Source of the DNA: an uncultured Rhizobiaceae group bacterium
GTDB taxonomy: Bacteria > Pseudomonadota > Alphaproteobacteria > Rhizobiales > Rhizobiaceae
Reading direction: 5' to 3'
Length of the DNA stretch: 64,000 nt
Assembly: GCA_938010435.1 (NCBI GenBank)
Contig: CALLUS010000002.1
Location: 124,001 to 188,000, forward strand
Shown: positions 1-9,125 of the stretch, piece by piece
Layout of the letters: each line of letters begins with the position of its first letter
Position numbering within the stretch: the stretch's first letter is position 1
Position numbers and translations under genes: made by a program
The notes under the pieces: model-generated
Database searches by the model: none
What the model saw: the letters and a program-made list of their open reading frames with translations, nothing else
What the model was told of the DNA's origin: nothing

Positions 1-665
1 AGCAATGAGATCACTCTCGATCTGGTGATGCCCGATAAAAACGTACCGTTTGCAGCAGGTGTATAAACGACATCATCTTTGACCATAAAAATATTCGCAG
101 TTGCCAGTTCGGCAACATTACCAAGAAAATCCAGCAAGACCGCATTTCCAAATCCACGACCTGCAGCTTCCGTTAATGCACGTGCATTGTTGGGATAAAG
201 ACACCCGGCTTTTGCATCCAGTGGCATACATTCTTGTGTTGGCCGACGAAACGGTGAAACTGTCACCCCAAAGCCAGTGGGTGCAGGCATTGGTGTCACG
301 TAAATACTCAGAACAAACTTAGTTGATTCGGGCAGTGGTGCGACGGCTTGCGCGTTTCCGTGTTCAGCGAAATACATAGGGCGGATATAAAGCGCAGCAT
401 CCTCTGCAAACTTGGCAACCCCCTCAAGACACAGAGCCTCAATCTCCTCAGGTGTCTTTGTGGGTTGAAGACCCAGCGCCAATGCAGACTTATTGACACG
501 GGCGCAGTGCAAATCCAGATCCGGCGTCACACCTTCAAATGCGCGCGCTCCATCAAAAACGTTAGACCCCAGCCAAAAACCGTGCTCACGCGCGCCAACG
601 ATGGGCACGTTTCCTTCGTGCCATTCGTCATTAATATACGTCCAGGTTTCACTAAACTCTGTCAT
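1..665 (-). CDS. ilvE: Branched-chain amino acid aminotransferase (fold-type IV PLP enzyme), C-terminus cut by window edge
   Basis: Reading the minus strand from the ATG at 665 gives an uninterrupted frame that runs off the left edge, so about 221 N-terminal residues are visible. It starts MTEFSETWTYINDEW and has the class IV features: a GSNVFDGARAFEG segment, DAKAGCLYPNN carrying the lysine expected to bind PLP, and NVAELATANIF followed by GTFLSGITRSRVI, the glutamate and cofactor-phosphate regions of the family. Members reversibly transaminate leucine, isoleucine and valine with 2-oxoglutarate in the cytosol. D-amino acid transaminase and ADC lyase share the fold, but the NVAELATANIF stretch resembles rhizobial BCATs. 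It diverges from the dehalogenase at 773; the roughly 107 bp between must hold both promoters. Confidence 0.85.
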   Translation of the reverse strand, partial: MTEFSETWTYINDEWHEGNVPIVGAREHGFWLGSNVFDGARAFEGVTPDLDLHCARVNKSALALGLQPTKTPEEIEALCLEGVAKFAEDAALYIRPMYFAEHGNAQAVAPLPESTKFVLSIYVTPMPAPTGFGVTVSPFRRPTQECMPLDAKAGCLYPNNARALTEAAGRGFGNAVLLDFLGNVAELATANIFMVKDDVVYTPAANGTFLSGITRSRVISL

Positions 666-772
666 TGCTAGGTCCGTTCAAAATACGATCTCAAATCACA
701 TTCACCCGAACTTTCTCTTGACGCAATCATATTCCTGCGGTGCACTCATTTTTCTCAATCAAGGAGCCTGTC

Positions 773-1426
773 ATGACCAAAGCCTTTGTTTTCGACGCTT
801 ATGGAACATTGTTCGATGTACATTCTGCCGTCAGAAAACACGCTGAACTGGTCGGTCCTGATGCAGACATCGTCTCTGAAGTATGGAGACAAAAACAGCT
901 GGAATATTCTTGGACACGCACCTTGATGGATCGCTACCTCGATTTTTGGCAATTGACAGAACAGGCACTCGATTTTGCCTTATCCAAAGTTCCAAGTGCT
1001 AACAAAGATGCCAAAAAAGACCTGCTGGAAGCTTATTGGAACTTGGAATGCTTTGCCGAAGTGCCAAGCGTTTTAGCCAAGCTTAAAAGTTCCGACAAAA
1101 AAGTGGCCATTTTGTCCAATGGGTCAAGTGATATGTTGGATGCTGCTGTGAGTTCTTCAGGACTTACTGATTTGATTGATGATGTAATTTCCGTAGATCG
1201 GATTGGTCGGTTCAAAGCCGTTCCTGAAGTCTATCAGATGATATTGGACGATTATCAGATAACGGCCAGCGACGTTTCATTTCAATCGTCCAACCGGTGG
1301 GACATAGCCGCTGCCAATTCGGTTGGCTTCCAAACAATTTGGTGCAATCGGGGCACCCAGCCGGATGAATATTCCGACTTGCCACCAGACCGCATTGTGA
1401 CAGACCTGAACGGGTTGATTGTCTAG
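773..1426 (+). CDS. L-2-haloacid dehalogenase-type HAD hydrolase
   Basis: A 217-residue HAD-superfamily protein. I chose the ATG at 773 because AAGGAG lies at 761-766 with ideal spacing and the protein then starts directly with MTKAFVFDAYGTLFDV. Family landmarks in order: nucleophile Asp in FDAYGTLFD, an Arg in EYSWTRTLM matching the halide/carboxylate-binding arginine of L-DEX enzymes, SNGSSDML (motif II), the lysine in RFKAVPEVY (motif III), and SSNRWDIAAANSVGF followed by WCNR, typical of L-2-haloacid dehalogenases. These enzymes hydrolyse L-2-haloalkanoates to D-2-hydroxyacids. The real substrate here is unknown, since many chromosomal homologues have no proven dehalogenase role. It converges on the next gene with 7 bp between. 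Confidence 0.85.
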   Translation: MTKAFVFDAYGTLFDVHSAVRKHAELVGPDADIVSEVWRQKQLEYSWTRTLMDRYLDFWQLTEQALDFALSKVPSANKDAKKDLLEAYWNLECFAEVPSVLAKLKSSDKKVAILSNGSSDMLDAAVSSSGLTDLIDDVISVDRIGRFKAVPEVYQMILDDYQITASDVSFQSSNRWDIAAANSVGFQTIWCNRGTQPDEYSDLPPDRIVTDLNGLIV

Positions 1427-1433
1427 ACGAGAC

Positions 1434-2945
1434 TTAAAAGCCCCGTTTCAAACTTCCCAATATCCCACGCACCAATGCACGACCAAGTGACGATGCAATC
1501 GACCTCGTCACGGATTTCATAGCTGCTTCGCCAACGCTTTGGCGACTAGATCGACGTGACCTTCCACGCGCGCGACTGCCGGTTTTGCGCTTCTTTTCTG
1601 CATCCTCGCGCTTACGTTCGGCTTCTTCCGCTTTGGCTTGCTCCTCAGTGCGCTCCTGTAGAATTTCAAATGCTGACTCACGATCAAGCGTTTCGTCATA
1701 TTGCCCGGCAACCGGGCTGACACCGATGATTTTCTTTCGCTCGGCTTTGGTCAAAGGGCCAAGGCGCGATTGCGGTGGGCGGATCAATGTCCGCTGAACC
1801 ATGGACGGCACACCCTTCTTTGCAAGGGTAGAAACCAGCGCTTCACCTACGCCAAGGTTTTTGATCGTATCGATCGCTTCAAAATCCGGGTTCGGTCGGA
1901 ATGTTTCTGCTGCAGACTTTACCGCCTTTTGCTCACGCGGTGTATAAGCGCGCAGGGCATGTTGCACACGGTTACCCAACTGAGCCAAAACACCATCGGG
2001 AACATCCAGTGGATTTTGCGTAACAAAATAAACACCAACACCTTTGGAACGAATGAGCTTCACCACTTGCTCCACACGGTCGACCAGAATTTTCGGTGCC
2101 CCATCGAACAACAAGTGAGCTTCATCGAAGAAGAACACCAATTTCGGTTTGTCGGCATCGCCGACTTCCGGCAGTTCTTCGAATAACTCAGACAACAACC
2201 AAAGAAGGAAAGTTGCATATAAGCGCGGCGACATCATCAACTTGTCGGCAGCCAAAATGTTGACGGAGCCGCGGCCATCACGGGTCGTACGCATAAGGTC
2301 AGCAATGCGCAAAGCGGGTTCACCAAAGAAGTAGTCGCCCCCCTGCTCTTCCAACACAAGAAGTGACCGTTGAATGGCTGACACGGATTGTTTAGACACA
2401 TTGCCCAAACGGGTCGAAATCTCTTTCGACCGCTCAGCAATGTTAGACAACATCGCTTGCAAGTCTTTCATGTCGAGAAGAAGCAAACCCTCTTCATCGG
2501 CAATTCGGAAAGCGATATTCAAAACACCTTCTTGTGCATCGGTCAGGTCCATCAAACGTGAGAGCAACAAAGGCCCCATTTCAGAAACAGTGGTGCGGAT
2601 GGGATGACCTTGCTCCCCAAAGAGATCCCAGAAGATTGCGGGAAAATCCTGGTACTCATAATCTTCGAGACCAATATCTTGAGCTCGTTTTTCAAGAAAA
2701 TCTTTTCCTTTGCCAGCCATGGCAAGGCCGGAAAGGTCACCCTTCACATCGGCACAAAACACGGGAACGCCAGCGTTTGAAAAGCCTTCTGTCAAAATCT
2801 GTAACGACACTGTTTTACCAGTACCCGTAGCACCCGTGATCAGGCCATGGCGGTTCGCCAGTTTGAGCTCAAGGTATTCAGCTTTTTGCAAACTGTCATC
2901 GGGATTGCGGCTCGTACCAAGATAGATTTTACCATCTTCAAGCAT
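1434..2945 (-). CDS. HerA-like ATPase, DUF853 (YjgR) family
   Basis: A 503-residue protein close in length to E. coli YjgR (about 500). Walker A GATGTGKT sits near residue 38, and LVFFFDEAHLLF near residue 270 is the Walker B strand. Both belong to a HerA/FtsK-type P-loop. The C-terminus is a low-complexity, Lys/Arg/Glu-rich stretch (KREDAEKKRKTGSRARGRSRR), probably disordered and nucleic-acid binding, then a short hydrophobic tail. The start at 2945 is supported by AGGA upstream on the minus strand. The cellular role of DUF853 is not established; HerA proteins are DNA-translocating ATPases that often work with a nuclease, but no NurA-like partner is visible here. Confidence 0.85.
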   Translation of the reverse strand: MLEDGKIYLGTSRNPDDSLQKAEYLELKLANRHGLITGATGTGKTVSLQILTEGFSNAGVPVFCADVKGDLSGLAMAGKGKDFLEKRAQDIGLEDYEYQDFPAIFWDLFGEQGHPIRTTVSEMGPLLLSRLMDLTDAQEGVLNIAFRIADEEGLLLLDMKDLQAMLSNIAERSKEISTRLGNVSKQSVSAIQRSLLVLEEQGGDYFFGEPALRIADLMRTTRDGRGSVNILAADKLMMSPRLYATFLLWLLSELFEELPEVGDADKPKLVFFFDEAHLLFDGAPKILVDRVEQVVKLIRSKGVGVYFVTQNPLDVPDGVLAQLGNRVQHALRAYTPREQKAVKSAAETFRPNPDFEAIDTIKNLGVGEALVSTLAKKGVPSMVQRTLIRPPQSRLGPLTKAERKKIIGVSPVAGQYDETLDRESAFEILQERTEEQAKAEEAERKREDAEKKRKTGSRARGRSRRSSRQSVGEAAMKSVTRSIASSLGRALVRGILGSLKRGF

Positions 2946-3121
2946 ATTGTTTTCCTGCCAAATAATGCTGATGTTTCAACGCTTATAAAGTGGGTGCGTG
3001 GCGGGTGCAAACCTTCAATTTCGGTGATGCTCGTCCCATTTTAGAACAATTCGTTTGCTAAATCGTGGCACGAAATATGCATCACAATAAATAAGTGAAC
3101 CTCAGTCTTTGGATGAAACAC

Positions 3122-4483
3122 ATGAACCGTCGCGGATTTTTGGGAAGTTTATTGGCGACAACGCTCATCGCTCCTGCGTTTGCTGCGACACGTAAAACTC
3201 AGTTTGCTGGTTTGCGCGGCAGTCTTGATGTGTCCAATTTTGGAGTCCGCCCAGATATTTACGACGATCAAAGCAAACTTTTACAAGAGATCCTGAACAC
3301 AGCTTCTAATGAAAACAAACCTGTATTTTTGCCGTCGGGTACCTATGTTGTTTCCCGTTTAGAGCTTCCAGCTCGCACTCGTTTGATTGGGATACGAGGC
3401 GCCTCACGCATCGTTTATGGAGGTGGCGGGACTATGATGTCAGCCACAGGAACTGAGCTGGTTCATATAGAAGGTATCGCGTTTGACGGTGCCAACCAGA
3501 ATTTCGAAGATACGCTTGGTGGTCTTTTGCATATTCGTGCCTGCCCGAATGTGGTCATTGAAAAGTGTGATTTTCTAGGCAGCAACGGCACCGCGATCAC
3601 CCTCGACACATGCGGCGGACGTTTGGACCGCAACAAAATTTCAGGCGCGGCGGGGCTTGCAGCCGTCTACAGTGTCAATGCAACGGGACTTGCGATCACT
3701 AACAACGTTGTCAGCGATTGTTCCAATGGTGGCTTGTTGGTTCACCGCTGGGAGGTTGGCGAAGACAACACAATTGTATCAGGAAATCGAATTTCAAAGA
3801 TATCTGCCCGTGGCGGCGGCACAGGCCAACGCGGCAACGGAATCAACCTCTTTCGCACAAACGGTGTAATTGTCTCCAACAACCACATCAGCGATTGTGC
3901 ATTTTCTGCCGTGCGCGCCAACAGCGCAAGCAATGCGCAGATTTTAGGGAACACTTGTTTGCGTTCTGGTGAAACAGCGCTCTATGCTGAGTTCAAGTTT
4001 GAAGGATCTATCATCAACAACAACATTGTTGATGGTGGAACAATTGGCATTTCCATCGCCAATTTTAACGAAGGAGGTCGTTTGGCTATTTGCTCAAACA
4101 ATCTCATCAGAAACCTCACCAAAAAAGGTCCCTATCCCGCAGAATATGGTGGTTTCGGTATCGGCATATCAGTTGAAGCCGATACATCCGTTACAGGTAA
4201 TGTGATTGAAGGTGCACCTGAATACGGCATTGGAATGGGTTGGGGGCCGTATTTGCGCAATGTCATCGCGGCAAATAACATTATCCGAAAATCTCCCAAA
4301 GGCATTGCCGTTTCGGTGGTCAAAGGCGCTGGTGCTGCATCTATCACCGGCAATACCATTGAGGGAGCCACCAAAGGTGCCATTATCGGTCATCGATGGG
4401 TGGATGCCGTCACAAAAGATTTGGCTCTGGGCTCACGCAAGCCATTCCCTCACTTAACCGTGGAGAGAAATGTGATCGCGTGA
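3122..4483 (+). CDS. Tat-exported right-handed beta-helix repeat protein (TIGR03808-like)
   Basis: About 453 residues beginning MNRRGFLGSLLATTLIAPAFAA, a twin-arginine signal (RRGFLG) with an AxA-type cleavage site. The mature part shows the repeating NxI/NxV pattern of a parallel beta-helix, with many short turns such as ITNNVVSDCSNGG and VSNNHISDCAF, similar to pectate lyase-fold proteins. It matches my recollection of the alphaproteobacterial family annotated as twin-arg-translocated uncharacterized repeat protein. In-frame starts at 3095 (GTG) and 3113 (ATG) would lengthen the n-region. I prefer 3122 because a GGATGA lies just upstream and the signal peptide is then canonical. A periplasmic or surface role in polysaccharide binding or cleavage is inference only. 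Confidence 0.75.
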   Translation: MNRRGFLGSLLATTLIAPAFAATRKTQFAGLRGSLDVSNFGVRPDIYDDQSKLLQEILNTASNENKPVFLPSGTYVVSRLELPARTRLIGIRGASRIVYGGGGTMMSATGTELVHIEGIAFDGANQNFEDTLGGLLHIRACPNVVIEKCDFLGSNGTAITLDTCGGRLDRNKISGAAGLAAVYSVNATGLAITNNVVSDCSNGGLLVHRWEVGEDNTIVSGNRISKISARGGGTGQRGNGINLFRTNGVIVSNNHISDCAFSAVRANSASNAQILGNTCLRSGETALYAEFKFEGSIINNNIVDGGTIGISIANFNEGGRLAICSNNLIRNLTKKGPYPAEYGGFGIGISVEADTSVTGNVIEGAPEYGIGMGWGPYLRNVIAANNIIRKSPKGIAVSVVKGAGAASITGNTIEGATKGAIIGHRWVDAVTKDLALGSRKPFPHLTVERNVIA

Positions 4484-4553
4484 TTGTGAGCGCAATATGC
4501 CCATAATTTTGATTACGATGCCTCGGTGAATACTTTTCAGGGCGATCCATTTC

Positions 4554-5288
4554 ATGAACTGGTTGAAGCGAATAATTCTGTTTTTACTGGTAATTTTCAT
4601 TTTACCTGCGCTTGCCCATGCCGGTCTTTGGATCACGAAACCTCGCCCTTCTTCTTGGAGTACGGCTGACTGGTCAAGCGCCGATATTCTGCCTAAAATA
4701 CCAGCATTGAGTACAGCTGCAATATATGTCTTCTCTGCACGAACAGGCGGATTAAAGGGCGCGTTTGCAACCCATTCCTGGATCGTTACCAAGCAGGCCG
4801 GAAGTCAAAAGTACACCCGCTACGATGTGGTCGGCTGGGGCACTCCGGTTCGCAGAAACCTGCGCCCGCCCGATGGGAAATGGTATTCAAACCATCCCGT
4901 CATTCACCATGAGATACACGGTGATGAAGCGCAGGAATTGATTCCGGTCGTGGAAAACAAAATCTCAAATTACCGATGGAGCAAATACGGTGACTACATC
5001 GTTTGGCCGGGGCCAAATTCAAATACATTCGTATCCACAATTTTGTCCCAAATTCCGCAATTGGCCACATCGACACCTGCCACCGCGGTTGGAAGGGATT
5101 ACCCCTCCAGCAATCGTTGGGTCTCATTTAAAAACGGTATATTTCGCATCACACTAGGCGGTTATGCAGGAATGGTCATTGGCAAAGATGTGGGTTTAGA
5201 GCTCAATTTTCTTGGACTGGTTGCCGGCGCAAATCACACGACTGGGGCGATAAAAATTCCGGCGTTTGGAACTTATTCATTCATTTAA
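4554..5288 (+). CDS. DUF3750 family membrane-anchored or exported protein
   Basis: A 244-residue protein beginning MNWLKRIILFLLVIFILPA, a strong hydrophobic signal or anchor of about 20 residues. Conserved-looking segments follow: FSARTGGLKGAFATHSWIV, YDVVGWGTPVRRN, HHEIHGDEAQELIP, WPGPNSNTFVSTIL and ELNFLGLVAG. I recognise this pattern as DUF3750, widespread in alpha- and betaproteobacteria and of unknown function. The conserved His, Asn and Thr residues in ATHSW and GPNSNTF recall cysteine-protease-like or amidase-like folds, but no catalytic assignment is justified. The gene follows the beta-helix gene by 70 bp on the same strand and may be cotranscribed with it. It ends 4 bp before the convergent thiolase. 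Confidence 0.75.
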   Translation: MNWLKRIILFLLVIFILPALAHAGLWITKPRPSSWSTADWSSADILPKIPALSTAAIYVFSARTGGLKGAFATHSWIVTKQAGSQKYTRYDVVGWGTPVRRNLRPPDGKWYSNHPVIHHEIHGDEAQELIPVVENKISNYRWSKYGDYIVWPGPNSNTFVSTILSQIPQLATSTPATAVGRDYPSSNRWVSFKNGIFRITLGGYAGMVIGKDVGLELNFLGLVAGANHTTGAIKIPAFGTYSFI

Positions 5289-5292
5289 ATGT

Positions 5293-6462
5293 CTACTTAA
5301 TACGCTCAAGAATAGACACGTAGTTTGCGACCGCAGCACCACCCATGTTGAATATTCCGGCAATTTCCGGCGCCGCCAATTGCATTCCTTGCGGAGCAGT
5401 TCCGCACAATTGCATGGCCGACAATGCATGCATGGAAACACCTGTTGCACCAATCGGATGACCTTTTGCCTTCAAACCTCCCGAAGGATTGATCGGTAGA
5501 CGGCCTGTTTTTTGCGTTTCACCGCTGAGTGCTAATTCAGCACCCTTCCCGGGTTCAGCCAATCCCATCGCTTCGTATTCTATCAATTCAGCGATGGTAA
5601 AACAGTCGTGAGTTTCCACGAAAGAGAGATCATTCAAAGTGAGTTTGGCGTCTCGCAGAGCCGACTGCCATGCTTGGGTACATCCTTCGAATTTCAGGAT
5701 ATCCCGTTTTGACATAGGCAGAAAATCCTGCGCATGAGCGGTCGCACGGAATGCAACTGCTTTGTTCATAGTCAGAGCAGATTGAACATCGCTCAACACA
5801 ATTGCCGCCGCCCCATCCGACACCAAGGAACAGTCCGTTCGTTTTAAGGGGCCAGCAACAAACGGGTTCTTTTCACTTTCGGCTCGGCAAAAGTCATATC
5901 CCAAATCTTTTTGCATTTGGGCATAGGGATTCGACACGCCATTCTTGTGATTTTTTGCGGCAATTGTTGCCAATGCGTCAGACTGATCGCCATAGCGTTG
6001 GTAATAAGCTTGAGCGATATTCCCAAACACACCTGCAAACCCTGCTGGCGTTTCTCCATCTTCCGGTAAATAGGATGCCTTGAGAAGGTTTTGACCAATT
6101 TCTTTGCCCGGAGTCGTCGTCATTTGCTCAACGCCAACCACCAGCACATGTCGGGCGCGTTTGGCTTCGATTGCTTTTACACCTTGCTGGACAGCCGCAG
6201 ACCCTGTTGCGCAGGCATTCTCAACACGTGTTGCCGGTTTGAAACGGAATTTATCAGATGCTTGAAACACAAGGCTTGCGGTGAAATCTTGTTTGGAAAA
6301 CCCTGCATTGAAATGACCTAAGTAAATTTCATCCACATCAGCGGCATCTAATTGGGCATCTTGCAAGGCGTCTTGTACGACAGAAACAATAAGACTTTCA
6401 ACGGTCTCTCCTTCCAATTTTCCAAACTGAGAATGGGACCAGCCGGTGATGCATGCTGTCAT
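5293..6462 (-). CDS. Thiolase family protein (acetyl-CoA acetyltransferase-like)
   Basis: A 389-residue thiolase-fold enzyme. The start at 6462 gives MTACITGWSHSQFGKLEGE, the usual beginning of this subfamily; the open frame extends upstream to 6549 but that part has no family resemblance. The nucleophilic Cys is in VENACATGSAAVQ, the C-terminal active site has NPSGGLKAKGHPIGATG (His), and the glycine-rich end is NMGGAAVANYVSILE. These enzymes carry out Claisen condensation or thiolysis of acyl-CoAs. The subfamily is the SCP-x-like or short thiolases often found next to zinc-ribbon OB proteins, and its true substrate is often unknown. No beta-oxidation partner lies beside it. It diverges from gap with about 200 bp between. 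Confidence 0.85.
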   Translation of the reverse strand: MTACITGWSHSQFGKLEGETVESLIVSVVQDALQDAQLDAADVDEIYLGHFNAGFSKQDFTASLVFQASDKFRFKPATRVENACATGSAAVQQGVKAIEAKRARHVLVVGVEQMTTTPGKEIGQNLLKASYLPEDGETPAGFAGVFGNIAQAYYQRYGDQSDALATIAAKNHKNGVSNPYAQMQKDLGYDFCRAESEKNPFVAGPLKRTDCSLVSDGAAAIVLSDVQSALTMNKAVAFRATAHAQDFLPMSKRDILKFEGCTQAWQSALRDAKLTLNDLSFVETHDCFTIAELIEYEAMGLAEPGKGAELALSGETQKTGRLPINPSGGLKAKGHPIGATGVSMHALSAMQLCGTAPQGMQLAAPEIAGIFNMGGAAVANYVSILERIK

Positions 6463-6663
6463 CTTGAAAATCCATCGATTAGAATACAATTGAAGCGTAA
6501 TGCGTGTGGATTTTTTTGAAAAGGCCTCGATCCTTAATTGAAAGATCATCTCAAACTAATTTTACTTAAGAGTTGGTCCATAGTGATTGACACCAGTGCT
6601 TAGAGCGCTATCTAATCGATTTAATTCCCCTATTTTAATGCTCAGCACATTTCGGAGATCGTC

Positions 6664-7665
6664 ATGGTTTTAAAAGTTGCAATCAATGGATTTGGTCGAA
6701 TTGGCCGCAATACACTTCGTGCTATTATCGAATCTGGTCGTACCGACATTGAAGTCGTTGCCATAAACGACCTTGCTCCAATTGAAACCAATGCGCACCT
6801 TTTGCAGTACGACAGTGTTCATGGTCGCTTCCCCGCACCGGTCTCTATCGATGGAGACACGATAAATGTCGGGCGAGGCCCCATCCGTGTCACGTCCATT
6901 CGAGATCCTAAAGAACTTCCTTGGGGCGATGTGGACATTGCTATGGAATGTACAGGAATATTCACGGCCAAAGATAAAGCAGCCATGCATTTGGAAAATG
7001 GCTCCAAACGCGTGCTAATTTCTGCGCCGGGAAAAGATGCCGATAAAACAATCGTATTTGGCGTCAACGACAACACGCTAACGGGCAAAGACATCATCGT
7101 TTCCAACGCATCTTGCACTACCAACTGCCTCGCTCCATTGGCTAAAGTGATGAATGACAATATCGGTATTGAAAAAGGATATATGACAACGATCCACTCC
7201 TATACCGGAGATCAACCAACGCTCGACACTGTGCATAAAGACTTACACCGTGCGCGTGCTGCAGCCATGTCGATGATCCCCACATCCACAGGTGCTGCCA
7301 AAGCTGTTGGTCTTGTATTGCCGGAACTTGCCGGAAAACTCGACGGTTCCGCTGTTCGAGTGCCGACACCAAACGTATCTTGCGTCGATCTAAAATTTAT
7401 TTCCAGCCGTGATTGTACGGTTGAAGAAGTCAACGCTGCGGTCAAAAAATCAGCAGAAGGCGCAATGAAGGGCGTGTTGGACTATGTAACGGCCCCTCTC
7501 GTTTCCGTTGACTTCAACCATGATATTCATTCTTCCAACTTTGCTGCTGAACAAACGCAAGTGACTGGCGGCAATCTTGTGCGTGTGCTGAGCTGGTATG
7601 ACAATGAATGGGGTTTCTCCAGCCGTATGGGCGACACTGCCGTTGCTATGGGTAAATTGCTATAG
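6664..7665 (+). CDS. gap: Glyceraldehyde-3-phosphate dehydrogenase, type I
   Basis: A 333-residue enzyme of the normal length for GapA/Gap1. It has the Rossmann start [12 protein letters not shown], the catalytic Cys in [12 protein letters not shown], the catalytic His region [11 protein letters not shown], and [12 protein letters not shown] at the C-terminus. It oxidises glyceraldehyde 3-phosphate to 1,3-bisphosphoglycerate in glycolysis or the reverse in gluconeogenesis. The residue after the first strand region is ND (VVAINDLAP), a combination typical of NAD-preferring enzymes. It is not clustered with pgk, tkt or fba in this window, unlike many relatives. A 14-bp hairpin follows the stop. 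Confidence 0.97.
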   Translation: MVLKVAINGFGRIGRNTLRAIIESGRTDIEVVAINDLAPIETNAHLLQYDSVHGRFPAPVSIDGDTINVGRGPIRVTSIRDPKELPWGDVDIAMECTGIFTAKDKAAMHLENGSKRVLISAPGKDADKTIVFGVNDNTLTGKDIIVSNASCTTNCLAPLAKVMNDNIGIEKGYMTTIHSYTGDQPTLDTVHKDLHRARAAAMSMIPTSTGAAKAVGLVLPELAGKLDGSAVRVPTPNVSCVDLKFISSRDCTVEEVNAAVKKSAEGAMKGVLDYVTAPLVSVDFNHDIHSSNFAAEQTQVTGGNLVRVLSWYDNEWGFSSRMGDTAVAMGKLL

Positions 7666-7722
7666 CATCGGGCGCTGGGACGACCCTGCTGTCAAACAAA
7701 TTTTGGGAACCGTGTAGTGAGC

Positions 7723-7753
7723 CACGGACTTTGATACCATATCAAAGTCCGTG
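7723..7753 (+). terminator. Perfect 14-bp hairpin after gap (possible terminator)
   Basis: CACGGACTTTGATA at 7723-7736 is the exact reverse complement of 7740-7753, with a 3-nt loop. It lies about 60 bp past the gap stop. The following DNA is AT-rich but has no run of T, so it is either a weak intrinsic terminator, an mRNA-stabilising 3' hairpin, or a dispersed palindromic repeat. Confidence 0.5.
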
Positions 7754-7845
7754 ATATATTTAGCATGGCACGTTTGTCATATCCAAAAATGCTGCACAGT
7801 CATTATCCGCAGACCGAAGCTCTGTCGTCACACAACGAGAGACCG

Positions 7846-7929
7846 GTAAGACACAAATTGGGTGAAAACGAACCTCACTGCTGAATTGCAATATATATAA
7901 CAAAGCAATTGACTTGGTTTGTGTCTTAC
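7846..7929. promoter_or_regulatory. Spaced 12-bp inverted repeat around the putative TAXI-TRAP promoter (operator pair)
   Basis: GTAAGACACAAA at 7846-7857 is the exact reverse complement of TTTGTGTCTTAC at 7918-7929. Arm centres are 72 bp apart, about seven helical turns, so two bound regulators would face the same side of the DNA. The right arm lies within the palindromic element GTGTCTTACAC (7921-7931). The AT-rich DNA between includes a TTGACT at 7909-7914 that could be a -35 box. The translation start is 40 bp downstream. The regulator is not encoded nearby. The site class (GntR-like) is a guess. Confidence 0.45.
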
Positions 7930-7969
7930 ACCCACACTCCCAACTTGAATTGATCCATGGGAGGAAAAC

Positions 7970-9016
7970 ATGTTCAAAAGTCTTTTGGCAGGCACAGTTG
8001 TTGCCGCATCACTCGTAAGTGCTCCCGCACTTGCGCAAGTTAACCTAACCGCAGAAACAGCATCGCCGGGTGGTGCTGTTCATTTAGCACCAACTCATTT
8101 AACAGCAGTAGCTGGCAAACAGGGTATTGCCAATATTCAGCTCACCGATGGTCAAACACTGACCAATTCGTTGCAAAATGTGGCTGAGGGCAAAACCGAC
8201 ATTGCATCCACACCTTACATTTTGCCTTTCTTGATGAACCGTGGCGTTGGCCCTTATGGCAAACTTGGCAAAGAAAAAGGGGCTGAACTTGCGAGTAATC
8301 TGCGCGCGATTTATCCTTACACTTTGGGCGTGTTCTACCTTTTTGCTTACGACGCTAAAGGCATCAAAGGCTGGGACGATCTAAAAGGCAAAACAATCTA
8401 CAATGGTCCGCCACGCGGCGGCGCATTGACCAACGCACGTTCCATTTTACAAATTGTCTCCGGCATTAAAGAAGGCGATGGCTATAAAGGTATGCAGGCT
8501 AACTGGGGCCAAGCAACATCCGTTATTTCCGGTGGCGAACCGGATGCCGTTGTTCTGCCCGAACTTTTCCCGAGTGGACGGGTTTCAACACTGGGTGCTG
8601 CAGGGAAAATGACAGGCTGGTCAATTCCTAAAGACATCTACGAAAGCGAACCGATGCAAAAATACATGAAAGCACCGGGGTCGGCTCCTTTCATCGCTAA
8701 GTTAGCTGATGTTCAAAAGAAGATGGGCGACAATTGGACCTACATTTCTGAAGACGACACATTCCGTGGCATGGCCACTGTTGGTGGTGATATTGTGAAT
8801 AAGAACATGGACGAAGAGCTCGTTTACAAGTTGGTTAAAGCCTATGTCGGCACAATGGATGAGTTGATGAAGAAAGCTCCATTTGCAGACAGTGTGTCTT
8901 ACAACAATCCAGCACAAGGCATGTGCGGTGCAAACCCGATTAAATATCACAAAGGTGCGGTTCGCGCCTGGGAAGAAGCCGGGTACGAAATTCCGGATTG
9001 CGCCAAAGACATGTAA
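7970..9016 (+). CDS. TAXI-family TRAP transporter solute-binding protein
   Basis: A 348-residue periplasmic receptor. The signal peptide is MFKSLLAGTVVAASLVSAPALAQ with an ALA-Q cleavage site. GGGAGG lies just upstream of the ATG. Segments such as NLRAIYPYTLGVFYLFA, DLKGKTIYNGPPRGGALTNAR and GWSIPKDIYESEPMQKYM fit the TAXI (TRAP-associated extracytoplasmic immunogenic) receptors rather than DctP. It would capture an organic acid and deliver it to the fused permease at 9126, with uptake driven by an ion gradient. The ligand cannot be read from the sequence; the downstream sulfatase hints at a sulfated or sulfonated compound. A strong terminator separates it from the permease gene, which would give excess receptor. 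Confidence 0.9.
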   Translation: MFKSLLAGTVVAASLVSAPALAQVNLTAETASPGGAVHLAPTHLTAVAGKQGIANIQLTDGQTLTNSLQNVAEGKTDIASTPYILPFLMNRGVGPYGKLGKEKGAELASNLRAIYPYTLGVFYLFAYDAKGIKGWDDLKGKTIYNGPPRGGALTNARSILQIVSGIKEGDGYKGMQANWGQATSVISGGEPDAVVLPELFPSGRVSTLGAAGKMTGWSIPKDIYESEPMQKYMKAPGSAPFIAKLADVQKKMGDNWTYISEDDTFRGMATVGGDIVNKNMDEELVYKLVKAYVGTMDELMKKAPFADSVSYNNPAQGMCGANPIKYHKGAVRAWEEAGYEIPDCAKDM

Positions 9017-9039
9017 TGGTCTGACGTTATACTAAAACT

Positions 9040-9071
9040 AAGTGCCGCCTTTTAAAGGGCGGCACTTTTTT
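9040..9071 (+). terminator. Rho-independent terminator or attenuator between receptor and permease genes
   Basis: AAGTGCCGCC (9040-9049) pairs perfectly with GGCGGCACTT (9058-9067) over an 8-nt loop, and is followed by six T residues ending at 9071. It lies 24 bp after the receptor stop and 55 bp before the permease ATG. Partial readthrough is the usual explanation for a terminator inside a binding-protein operon. Confidence 0.85.
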
Positions 9072-9125
9072 CGACGTTTGCCACTGGCTGTTCCTCATCA
9101 ATATTGCAAGAAGCAAGGTGTTCTA

